Shown here: one piece after another, positions 36,809-44,731 of the stretch | Position numbering within the stretch: the stretch's first letter is position 1 | Layout: each line of letters starts with the position of its first letter | NCBI GenBank assembly: GCA_016787525.1 | Contig: JAEUUP010000062.1 | Span: forward strand, 44,110-108,109 | Direction: 5' to 3' | DNA: 64,000 bases | DNA from: Saprospiraceae bacterium | Lineage (GTDB): Bacteria > Bacteroidota > Bacteroidia > Chitinophagales > Saprospiraceae | The notes under the pieces: model-generated | What the model saw: the letters and a program-made list of their open reading frames with translations, nothing else | Databases searched by the model: none | Told to the model about the DNA's origin: nothing | Made by a program: the position numbers and the translations under genes

Positions 36809-38056
36809 ATGAAAAAATACTTTTTCATCATCCTATGCACCGCATCCTATTGGGCATCTGTTGCCCAAAACACCACCGCAGATGTACAAATCATCACACT
36901 CAAAGGCGACACACTCGGAGGAAAATTGAAAAACTATCCCGAAGGCGGCTGGGAATATGAGCCTAAAGACATTGTTTTTGTTGCCTCGAATGGTCGCGAA
37001 ACGGTGTTTACACCCAAAGACATTGGTGGCTTTTTGGTGGTACAATTTAAAAGGTTTTACCAATCGGCATCCGTCGAGATGAATAATGAGCCTATGGATG
37101 CCGATAAACTAAAAAAGCTGGCTTCGCCCAACGATATAAACAAACTGACATTGGATAAAGCCGATGTGTTTTTGTCTGTGCTGGTCAAAGGGGCTATCAA
37201 CCTCTACGAATACTATGATAAAAACAAGAAATACCATTATTTCATCAGTACCAAAGACAAACCTATCAAGGAATTGATTTATCGTAAACTCATTGTTGAA
37301 ACGAACAGTAGTAGCAAACTTTTCACCATTGAGACTTACAAAGAGCAGTTGTCCGAACTGATGGTGGATTGTCCCATCAAGAAGGGGTTGTCCACTTTGA
37401 AATACACGAAATCCGACTTAATGAAAATGGTCGCCAATTACAACAACTACACAGGTCAAGCCACTTACGCGCTGCCCAAAGGCGAAAGCGATACATACTG
37501 GACACCCTATGTGGGTTTTTCTATGCCCATCCTGACTGCCGAAGAAATTGCTTTAGGCAAGCAAAGTTGGGTGGCTTTACCCAAACCCATAATCGGTGTA
37601 GGGCGCAATTGGTTGCTTTTGAGAAACAACAAAAGATTGAGTTTTGGCTCTGATGTGTTTCTTTTAGCTGGACGCATCAAAAGTCAAAAAGACTATATCC
37701 GACCCAACGAAACAATAGCTGCCAATTACAAAACAGCAGCACTCAAACTGAATGTATCTCTCATTTACAGATTGTCGGATAACGCCCTAAAACCTTATGC
37801 GAGAATAGGCGTTGGTGGCAACCTTTTATTGAAATCTGATTTTACATTCAACTACTACAACCAAGGTACGGACAATGGCTACCGCTCATACAATACAAAA
37901 AAAGTGGATTTGCTGACCTCTTTTGCAGGAATTGGGGTCATAAAAAAGAATCTTTTAGCAGAACTCAAAATAGAAAGAGGTGGGCAACTGTCCGAGTCTT
38001 TGAGTCTGAGAGCCAATTTCATAACACTCTATTTCGGTTATGTTTTCAAGTTGTAA
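36809..38056 (+). CDS. Secreted barrel protein, intact paralogue of the pseudogene at 34533
   Basis: 415 residues, signal ending SVAQ. The N-terminal domain has DVQIITLKGDTLGGKLKNYP, EYEPKDIVFVASNGRETVFT, and ASVEMNNEPMDADKLKKLAS. The C-terminal half is a probable outer-membrane barrel (YWTPYVGFSMPI, LRNNKRLSFGSDVFLLAGR, ALKPYARIGVGGNLLLKSD, ending NFITLYFGYVFKL). I do not recognise a named family. With the gene at 35436 and the pseudogene it forms a local tandem family. A terminator hairpin follows at 38061. Confidence 0.65.
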   Translation: MKKYFFIILCTASYWASVAQNTTADVQIITLKGDTLGGKLKNYPEGGWEYEPKDIVFVASNGRETVFTPKDIGGFLVVQFKRFYQSASVEMNNEPMDADKLKKLASPNDINKLTLDKADVFLSVLVKGAINLYEYYDKNKKYHYFISTKDKPIKELIYRKLIVETNSSSKLFTIETYKEQLSELMVDCPIKKGLSTLKYTKSDLMKMVANYNNYTGQATYALPKGESDTYWTPYVGFSMPILTAEEIALGKQSWVALPKPIIGVGRNWLLLRNNKRLSFGSDVFLLAGRIKSQKDYIRPNETIAANYKTAALKLNVSLIYRLSDNALKPYARIGVGGNLLLKSDFTFNYYNQGTDNGYRSYNTKKVDLLTSFAGIGVIKKNLLAELKIERGGQLSESLSLRANFITLYFGYVFKL

Positions 38057-38060
38057 GCAT

Positions 38061-38086
38061 CTATCCAATAGGATAGGGGTGTTTTT
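38061..38086 (+). terminator. Terminator CTATCC-aata-GGATAG followed by GTTTTT
   Basis: A 6-bp perfect stem with a 4-base loop, 4 bases after the stop of the preceding gene, then a T-rich tract. Confidence 0.6.
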
Positions 38087-38094
38087 AGCCCTTA

Positions 38095-41000
38095 TCAAGC
38101 CACCACAAAAGGAATTTTGACAATAAACCACTCGTTCGTTTCTGTTGTCACCAGGGGTTTGTTGGACAGATAGGTGTAGAGGCTTGTCAGATTCGTCAGA
38201 CCGTGTTTGTTGCTGGTTTCGACGAAACGTTTTTTCTGTAAATTGTTTTTGACCACCAAATAGTCGCCTTCGCTGTAAATTTGGACTATCAGCGGACTTT
38301 CGTCGTCAATGATATTGTGTTTGATGGCATTTTCAATCATGTTTTGCAAAGTGACGGGCGCAATTCTTTTGTCCAAATCGCCCTCAAGCACATCGAACAC
38401 CACATCGAAGCCCTTTTCAAACCGTACTTTTTGGAGGGCTGCAAAGGCTTCCGCAAATTTTATCTCATCGCGCAAAGGCACGGTTTCGCTTTCACTGCTT
38501 TTTAAAATATAGCGGTAGGTTTTGCTCAAATTCTCTAAAAAACGCATCGCTACTGAGGGGTCAATCGTAATCAAACTGCCCAGCGAAGTCAGCGAGTTGA
38601 ACAAAAAATGGGGGTTGAGTTGTTGTTTCAAACCTTCGTATTGCATGATGGCTTTTTCTCTTTCCAACGATTGCGCACGGCTCGACAAATTGAACACCTG
38701 TTGCCGTTGTTGTTCTCTGAATTGGTAGAATCGGTACAGCATAAAACCAATGCTGGCCAAAATCAAAGACCAGAACCACCACGATTTGTAAAAAATGGTG
38801 TTGATATGCACTTTTATCGTCTTTTCTGGCACTTCCCAATCGTTCAAATTAGCAGTGGCTTTGTATCTGAAAATATAATCGCCGCCCGATACATTGGTGT
38901 AAACGGCTTTTGGGTCTTGGGTATAACGCCAATCTTTGTCCACGCCTTCGAGTTTGTAGGCAAACCATGTTTGGCTCGGTGTCAAAAAATTGATAGCGGT
39001 GAGGTTGAATTGAAAAAAATTCTCGTCTGCGTCCAGACTGACTTGGATGTTCAGATGACCGTTATCTTCCAAAATGGGTTGCTCATTGACTTTATTGGAA
39101 CTGAATGAGGTGACATAAAAGTCTAAAAACCATTTTTGTGTCGCATAATCATTCGGATTGAAAATAACAAAACCATTGCGCGTGGACATTCTAATCCAAC
39201 CGTCACTCTGGCTGTGGTAAAAGGTTTTCATAAACTCCAAAGATGGCAAACCATCGCTGATGCCGAAAGGCGTAAACAGTGTTCGACTGCTGTCCACCAT
39301 CACCAAACCACGCCCTGTGCCGACCCACAAGCGGTTGAATTGATCCACCTCCAAACTAAACGGCGTTCCCATCAGATTTTCGTGCCGATAGGATTTGAAT
39401 ACCTTTGAGGTGTAGTCGAAACTGGTCAAACCCGAATACGATGCCAGCCAAATGATGCCGTTTTTGTCTTCTTTTATATCAACAATACTGTTGCCAAAAG
39501 GCAAATTACCCCCCTCAGTATTTTCTTGCCATTTTTCTGTTTTTTGCGTCGAAGGGTCGTACATCATCAAACCCACATCGTCCAACACAAACCAATAGCG
39601 GCCTTTGCTGTCCTGAATCATCGTCCAAACGCTGTAATTTTGGAGCGCACTCAGGGCAGGATGTTCAGCAAGGGTATGCACTTTTTTATCCGAATAGCTG
39701 TAATAACGAATAGGCGAAATGCGCGGACTGAGCCACACATTGCCCAATTTATCGGTATAAATCATCATGTACAGTTCTTTCGGACAAGAATCTTTCATGT
39801 CCCAAAACTCCATTTGTCCTGTCCGACGATTGTAGCGATTCAAGCCTTTCGATGTACCTATCCACACATTATTTTCTTTGTCGCAAGCTATATCGCAGAT
39901 ATTGTGATCCCACAGAGATATTTTACCATTCTGATTGCGCCAAACACGACGATTTTGGTTTTTGGGGTCATACATGACCAAACCTTCGCGTGTACCTAAC
40001 CATAGATTTTGACTTTTGTCAGTTGTTATGGGGTGCGAATTGCTACCTTTAGGTGCAAGGGCAGGGGAGAGACCTTTCCGTTTTATTTCCAAATCGGTAT
40101 CGAAGGGCAAAATGGTGTTAAAAAATGACTGGTCAGGATGAAAAAAATTGACATTGTCGCCACCGCACCACACAAGTCCTTTTCGACTGCAAAACAAAGA
40201 ATACTGTTGGTCACTCGACAATGACCACGACTTTTCTGAATCGTGCAAATGAGAGACAAAAACATCTTTTTGAGGGTCGTATTGCAGCAAACCATTGTAT
40301 TTGATGGCTATCCAGATGCGCCCTTTTTTGTCCTTCACGATTTGATTGGTGGAAACGCTGAGGTCTTTTTTTACTAAAAACTGATCATAAGATTTTACCT
40401 CAGAGCCATCGAGCGAAAGTCGCAGAATGCGGTACGTACCTTTGGCAGCTACCCAGATATGGTCGTTGTCGTCTATCGCAATCTGCCTAAAATCTGCATC
40501 GGGTATGGTCGGAAATAGCATCTTTCGGGCTTTATCAGTTTGGAGGTCATACACGACCAAGCCTTTTCGATGCGCCAGATACAACTTGTCTTTGTGCCAA
40601 TAACCGAATCGAAATTCGAGATTGAGGTTGTCGTTTTTCAAAAAAACAACCTCTGATGTGGTCGGATTGAAGCGCGCCAAGCCCTCCGCCGTAGCGACAA
40701 AAACAAGGTCTTTACTGAGGGGTACGATGCTCCAAACCCAATGTCCTGTCAGACCCTTAATGGCATGAAAAGTGCGTGTTTTGAAATCAAACTCAGCCAA
40801 ACCATTTGAAAAACCAATAAAAAGCCGCCCCGCACTGTCCGAAACGATGGTTTGAGGATAACCCGACAACAGACTGGTGGAGTCGTTGTCGCGGTGTCGG
40901 AAATGCGTCATGCGTTTGCCATCGAATCGGCACAAATCGCCGAGCGTTGCAAACCACATATAGCCGTATTTGTCCTGTCCAATCGCTTGGATATAGCCAT

Positions 41001-41100
41001 CGCTCAGACCATCAGCCACCGTCAATTTGGAAAAATGGTAGTCTTTTTGTCCAAAAATGACCTGAGAAGACAAGAGGCATATGAAAATGAGTAAACGCAT
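38095..41100 (-). CDS. Propeller-type sensor histidine kinase (LytS/His_kinase family)
   Basis: Start at 41100 (MRLLIFICLLSSQVIFG, signal), 1,001 residues. Periplasmic propeller repeats (GYMWFATLGDLCRFDGKRMT, NHIWVAAKGTYRI, NVWIGTSKGLNRYNRRTGQM) are followed by a Y_Y_Y domain (TWFAYKLEGVDKDWRY), one membrane helix (SWWFWSLILASIGFMLYRFY) and a His_kinase domain with YEGLKQQLNPHFLFNSL, phospho-acceptor H831, and an ATPase N-box LQNMIENAIKHN. The usual partner is a LytTR response regulator, which is not adjacent. The gene overlaps or closely follows the globin gene, suggesting one operon. Oligomers are at 38551, 39511 and 40713. Confidence 0.92.
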   Translation of the reverse strand: MRLLIFICLLSSQVIFGQKDYHFSKLTVADGLSDGYIQAIGQDKYGYMWFATLGDLCRFDGKRMTHFRHRDNDSTSLLSGYPQTIVSDSAGRLFIGFSNGLAEFDFKTRTFHAIKGLTGHWVWSIVPLSKDLVFVATAEGLARFNPTTSEVVFLKNDNLNLEFRFGYWHKDKLYLAHRKGLVVYDLQTDKARKMLFPTIPDADFRQIAIDDNDHIWVAAKGTYRILRLSLDGSEVKSYDQFLVKKDLSVSTNQIVKDKKGRIWIAIKYNGLLQYDPQKDVFVSHLHDSEKSWSLSSDQQYSLFCSRKGLVWCGGDNVNFFHPDQSFFNTILPFDTDLEIKRKGLSPALAPKGSNSHPITTDKSQNLWLGTREGLVMYDPKNQNRRVWRNQNGKISLWDHNICDIACDKENNVWIGTSKGLNRYNRRTGQMEFWDMKDSCPKELYMMIYTDKLGNVWLSPRISPIRYYSYSDKKVHTLAEHPALSALQNYSVWTMIQDSKGRYWFVLDDVGLMMYDPSTQKTEKWQENTEGGNLPFGNSIVDIKEDKNGIIWLASYSGLTSFDYTSKVFKSYRHENLMGTPFSLEVDQFNRLWVGTGRGLVMVDSSRTLFTPFGISDGLPSLEFMKTFYHSQSDGWIRMSTRNGFVIFNPNDYATQKWFLDFYVTSFSSNKVNEQPILEDNGHLNIQVSLDADENFFQFNLTAINFLTPSQTWFAYKLEGVDKDWRYTQDPKAVYTNVSGGDYIFRYKATANLNDWEVPEKTIKVHINTIFYKSWWFWSLILASIGFMLYRFYQFREQQRQQVFNLSSRAQSLEREKAIMQYEGLKQQLNPHFLFNSLTSLGSLITIDPSVAMRFLENLSKTYRYILKSSESETVPLRDEIKFAEAFAALQKVRFEKGFDVVFDVLEGDLDKRIAPVTLQNMIENAIKHNIIDDESPLIVQIYSEGDYLVVKNNLQKKRFVETSNKHGLTNLTSLYTYLSNKPLVTTETNEWFIVKIPFVVA

Positions 41101-41140
41101 GATAAAGTCCGTTTTCCGTATAACACAGTGTGGGCAACAA

Positions 41141-41563
41141 CTACTGAGGGGTCTCAACAGTTGCGCCAATCATCGTATCTGCCAATATATTGTAACATTT
41201 TGTCCAAGCAGCGGCGGTTTTGTCGTCCCAATCGTTGCCCAGACCGCGTTCTAAAGTCCACAAAAGAGCCTCGCCCACGTGAGCGTAGTGACTGGCTTGT
41301 ACCCCGTAGCCGCTGTGCCGACTGGCCATCGCAGCGATGTCTTCGGTCAACTCGTGCAGCCGTTCGAGGCGTGCCACAACGGTGGTAAGGGTGACAATCA
41401 GTTTCTCGTACTGTTGTGTCATGTCTTTTGGGAATAGGGGTCTCAATTCGGGATGTGCGAAAAACAGCCGACTGTAGAACGTATCGGCCACAATCTCTGG
41501 TTTGACGTGTCGAAAAAGCGACCAACTATTTTTAATCAATTTTATTTCTTGCGCTGTCATCAC
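41141..41563 (-). CDS. Single-domain bacterial globin (flavohaemoglobin-type haem domain)
   Basis: 140 residues. The globin fold is recognisable: IKLIKNSWSLFRHVKPEIVA, FYSRLFFAHPELRPLFPKDM, and the signature ASRHSGYGVQASHYAHVGEA in which the His after Arg is the expected proximal haem ligand; LLWTLERGLGNDW follows. No FAD/NAD reductase domain is attached, so it is of the Vgb-like single-domain type. Such proteins bind oxygen or NO. It heads an operon with the propeller kinase. The oligomer at 41142 spans the end: its CAGTAG supplies the last Gln codon and the stop. Confidence 0.9.
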   Translation of the reverse strand: MMTAQEIKLIKNSWSLFRHVKPEIVADTFYSRLFFAHPELRPLFPKDMTQQYEKLIVTLTTVVARLERLHELTEDIAAMASRHSGYGVQASHYAHVGEALLWTLERGLGNDWDDKTAAAWTKCYNILADTMIGATVETPQ

Positions 41564-41762
41564 ATTCTTTTTATTCTACACACACCAAATATCCGACCTT
41601 ATTATTGCACAATCCCATTTTTTCTTACCGAAATGTGGTAAAATTTGAATAAAGCGTCATTTCCTATGCGCACTATGTAGCTCTTACCGATGTCTCTATG
41701 TGATAAATAGGTTTAAAAACAGTTTCTGAGGCTAAGACCCAGAGCGATAAAATAGGTGGGAC

Positions 41763-41803
41763 AAAAAAAGAAAGCCCTTTCAACACAAGGTCGAAAGGAC
41801 TTT
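41763..41803 (-). terminator. Rho-independent terminator for the Cys-rich peptide gene
   Basis: On the minus strand an 11-bp stem (AAAGTCCTTTC with GAAAGGGCTTT, one wobble pair) is followed by CTTTTTTT. It begins about 20 bases after the stop at 41825. Confidence 0.85.
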
Positions 41804-41824
41804 TGAACACACATTTTTTGTCAA

Positions 41825-42106
41825 TTACTTCATCTTAGTCGTCTTTGTTTCAGTGGGTTTGACGGCGGCAGTGCTTTCAACTGTATTGCATGAGGGTTTA
41901 CATGTTTTCACACAATTGGGCGTGCAAGCCTTTGCTGTGGCTGCGGACGTGTTGACCGTATTCACAGCGGCAGACGCTTCCGACTTTTCACATTTGGGTT
42001 TGCAATTTTTGACATCGCAAGCAGGTGTGGGCGTGCAAGTTTGTGCCGACATTTGAGCCATTGACAGACCCGCGAAAAACAAAACAGAAAGAACGATTTT
42101 TTTCAT
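41825..42106 (-). CDS. Small secreted Cys/Pro-rich protein
   Basis: 93 residues, signal ending MSAQ. The mature protein holds two similar cysteine blocks, CTPTPACDVKNCKPKC and CTPNCVKTCKPSC, separated and followed by Ala/Thr/Val-rich low-complexity sequence ending TKTTKMK. Eight cysteines in two CxxxC...CKPxC modules suggest metal binding or disulfide knots. It has its own promoter (42152) and a strong terminator. The family is not recognised. Confidence 0.65.
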   Translation of the reverse strand: MKKIVLSVLFFAGLSMAQMSAQTCTPTPACDVKNCKPKCEKSEASAAVNTVNTSAATAKACTPNCVKTCKPSCNTVESTAAVKPTETKTTKMK

Positions 42107-42151
42107 TGTTTTAAGAATTTTAAATTATTATTGAATGATTTTTTCATGGCA

Positions 42152-42159
42152 CAAAGTTA
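42152..42159 (-). promoter_or_regulatory. -7 box TAACTTTG for the Cys-rich peptide gene
   Basis: Minus strand, an exact TAnnTTTG match 46 bases before the start codon at 42106. Confidence 0.55.
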
Positions 42160-42369
42160 CAGGCACAGGGTATCGCTTGGTGTCACAGGGCTGTTACCCA
42201 CTTGTTATGAACTTGTTATTCTCAGCTCCATTCGCGATAAGCACCGTAATTTTGTCATCAATCACCCGAATAAATGAGTTGACAATGCCATTAGGCACGA
42301 CACCTTGGCAGAATCAGTCAAAATCCCATACACCACGGTCAAGATATGAATGATTAAAACAATGGCAAT

Positions 42370-43617
42370 ATGACAATGCAGAAAAACAATACATCCGTCC
42401 TACTCATTGCATCGGCTTTGGGGGTCATCGGGTTGGTGATTTCACAAGTTATTTGGATAAACCATTCGTGGCAACTCTCAGAAGCCATTTTCAATCAGCG
42501 GGTATCCTTGGCACTGTGTGCGTCCATTCAAGCCTACGACGGCGGCGCGCTGTGTGAAGGAGGCCGATGCACCGCGATGGACACCCAAGGCACAGTTTTG
42601 ATGGACAATCTGACCGAATTGCCCGTTGATTTGATTGATAAAGCGGCGTTTCGAGAAGAATTTGACAAATCATTGCGTTTCAATCAAATCAATCTGGACT
42701 ACACCCTGAGTTTGTCGAAAGTCAAATCGGAGTGTTCAAAGGACGTGTATCAGACCGCCGTTAGTTTGCCGATGGCAGGTGGTCAACAGGCGTATTTGCG
42801 CATTGTTTTTCCGAATAAAAAAGGATTTTTGCTCAAAAACATGGGTTTTATGGTGGTTTCGACCATTTTGATTTTGATTGCCATCACCCTTATTTTGCTG
42901 TTTGTCAATTGGTCGTTGGTGAAACAAAAACGGTTGCTCCAAACCAATGTTGATTTTTTCAACCACATGGCGCACGAATTTCGCACCCCCCTCAGTAATA
43001 TCGGCTTGGCAATCAATAGATTGACCAGAAAACACCCAGAACTCAAAGGCAATCAGTTCGTAGATGTCATTCGGCACGAAAATACCCAACTGCTTGGTGA
43101 AGTGGAACGGGTGCTGCATTTGGCAAATGTCGAAAACGGTGATTATGCTTTGCAAAAAGAAGTGATTGGACTCAAAACCCTGCTGCAATCCGCCATCAAC
43201 AGCCTCACCATGCCCATCGCCGAACGCAAAGCGCAGGTTTATCTCGATGCCATTCCAGACGATGCTCAGATTTTAGGCGACCGCCAACACTTGGGCAATG
43301 TCTTTCGGAATATTCTCGACAACGCGCTCAAATACACCACCGCCCAACCACACATCGAGATTTCGGCAAAACCGCAAGCCAAAGGCATCGTTGTCGCCAT
43401 TCAAGACAATGGTATTGGCATTCCACAGACCCAATACGAGATGATTTTTGAGAAATTCCAACGGGTGCATCGCGGCAACGAATATGCCCAAAAGGGTTTT
43501 GGCTTGGGCTTGGCTTATGTCAAACACATGATTGAACTCCACAAAGGCTCGGTGCACGTGAGCAGCGAAGAAAACAAAGGCAGCCGTTTCGAGGTGTTTT
43601 TACCAACCATTGCTTGA
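42370..43617 (+). CDS. Membrane sensor histidine kinase
   Basis: 415 residues (an alternative ATG at 42376 gives two fewer). Two membrane helices (about 10-28 and 157-178) frame a 125-residue periplasmic sensor that contains a CASIQAYDGGALCEGGRC cysteine cluster. The HisKA H-box is HMAHEFRTPLSN with H202; the N-box is NVFRNILDNALKYT, the G1 box DNGIGIP and the G2 box GFGLGLAYVK. It pairs with the OmpR-type regulator 52 bases downstream. The oligomer at 42988 encodes part of the H-box (TPLSNI). Confidence 0.93.
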   Translation: MTMQKNNTSVLLIASALGVIGLVISQVIWINHSWQLSEAIFNQRVSLALCASIQAYDGGALCEGGRCTAMDTQGTVLMDNLTELPVDLIDKAAFREEFDKSLRFNQINLDYTLSLSKVKSECSKDVYQTAVSLPMAGGQQAYLRIVFPNKKGFLLKNMGFMVVSTILILIAITLILLFVNWSLVKQKRLLQTNVDFFNHMAHEFRTPLSNIGLAINRLTRKHPELKGNQFVDVIRHENTQLLGEVERVLHLANVENGDYALQKEVIGLKTLLQSAINSLTMPIAERKAQVYLDAIPDDAQILGDRQHLGNVFRNILDNALKYTTAQPHIEISAKPQAKGIVVAIQDNGIGIPQTQYEMIFEKFQRVHRGNEYAQKGFGLGLAYVKHMIELHKGSVHVSSEENKGSRFEVFLPTIA

Positions 43618-43640
43618 GGGAGCAAAGCACCCCCTCAGTA
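43615..43640 (+). repeat. TGAGGG...CCCTCA inverted repeat between kinase and regulator genes
   Basis: The TGA stop of the kinase begins a TGAGGG that pairs with the CCCTCA of the oligomer at 43631. The stem has 6 bp and a 12-base loop. Confidence 0.45.
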
Positions 43641-43669
43641 TCCAACAAAAAATGAATTTTGTCCATAAA

Positions 43670-44377
43670 ATGACAACAAAAGCTAAGATTTTATTGGTAG
43701 AAGATGACCTCAGTATGGGGTTTTTATTGACCGAATTTTTGGAAGACAACGGTTTTGAGGTCAAACTGTGCCGCGATGGCGAAAGCGGTTGGGTTACTTT
43801 TCGGCGCAATCATTTCGATTTGTGCATCCTCGATGTGATGATGCCCCATATGGACGGCTTCACCTTAGCGCAACATTGCCGCAAACAAAATGCTCACATT
43901 CCGCTTCTATTCCTAACAGCGCGGTCGCTCAAAGAAGACAAAATCAAGGGCTTTGACTTGGGCGCGGAAGATTATATCACCAAACCATTCGATGAAGACG
44001 AATTGTTGTGCCGCATCAAGGTACTGTTGCGCCGACACCACTGCCAGACCCCCTCAGTATCGCAGCGTTTTCCGATTGGTCAGTATGTTTTCGACTATTC
44101 GCGGCAAGAATTGAGCTACCAAGACGATATTTGGCGATTGACCGAAACTGAAAACGAAGTCTTGAAACTCTTGTGTCAGCATCAAAACCAAATACTCCGC
44201 CGCGACGAAGCGGTAGAAAAGATTTATGGCAAAAAAGATTATTTTTTGGGTCGTAGCTTCGATGTTTTTATCTCCAAACTCCGAAAAATGCTCCAACACG
44301 ATGCCAATGTCAGCATTGACAATGTTTTTCGCGTGGGTTTTATCCTCAATATCCAAACGGGAAAAATGCTGGATTAG
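43670..44377 (+). CDS. OmpR/PhoB-type response regulator
   Basis: Start at 43670 (MTTKAKILLVEDDLSMGFLL), 235 residues; starts at 43610 or 43652 are possible but extend into the intergenic hairpin. Receiver domain: acidic pair ED-D at 11-13, phospho-acceptor D55 in LCILDVMMP, K in YITKPF near 105. The C-terminal winged helix (QELSYQDDIWRLTETENEVL, RSFDVFISKLRKML) binds DNA. It is the partner of the kinase directly upstream. Oligomer at 44050 in the interdomain linker (TPSVSQ); a near match lies at about 43708. Confidence 0.92.
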   Translation: MTTKAKILLVEDDLSMGFLLTEFLEDNGFEVKLCRDGESGWVTFRRNHFDLCILDVMMPHMDGFTLAQHCRKQNAHIPLLFLTARSLKEDKIKGFDLGAEDYITKPFDEDELLCRIKVLLRRHHCQTPSVSQRFPIGQYVFDYSRQELSYQDDIWRLTETENEVLKLLCQHQNQILRRDEAVEKIYGKKDYFLGRSFDVFISKLRKMLQHDANVSIDNVFRVGFILNIQTGKMLD

Positions 44378-44731
44378 CAGACACAATATTGAAATACCCT
44401 AAATTTTAATTCTAAAACGATACAGTCATAATATTCTAAAATCCAACACTAAACGTTGTTAACCTAGACTGATTTGTAGGTTTTTCTGCCATCGCGGTGC
44501 TTTCCGACGCTTTATTCTCTATTCACCACCATTCGTTCCAAATTCACCACGCTTCATTTCCTAAAAATACGCTCCCTTGAATAGTTGTCGCATTTTTGTT
44601 CCATCAAAATAAAAGTTATTCAATAAAAACTAAATGAACAAAGCTTAGAATCGTCGAAACCACCCCCTCAGTATTGACAAGTTTTGGGCAATGAAAAACA
44701 ATTTAAATAACGACAAATCCGCCAATAACAA
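44378..44731 (+). other. Intergenic region upstream of the giant surface protein
   Basis: No gene found. It contains the oligomer at 44664, 58 bases before the next ATG and presumably in the leader of that gene. No consensus -7 box is evident. Confidence 0.5.

Noticed and set aside
43707..43716. A further oligomer copy in the response regulator gene
   Set aside because: It reads GACCTCAGTA and lacks two of the four C residues; counted as a near match only.
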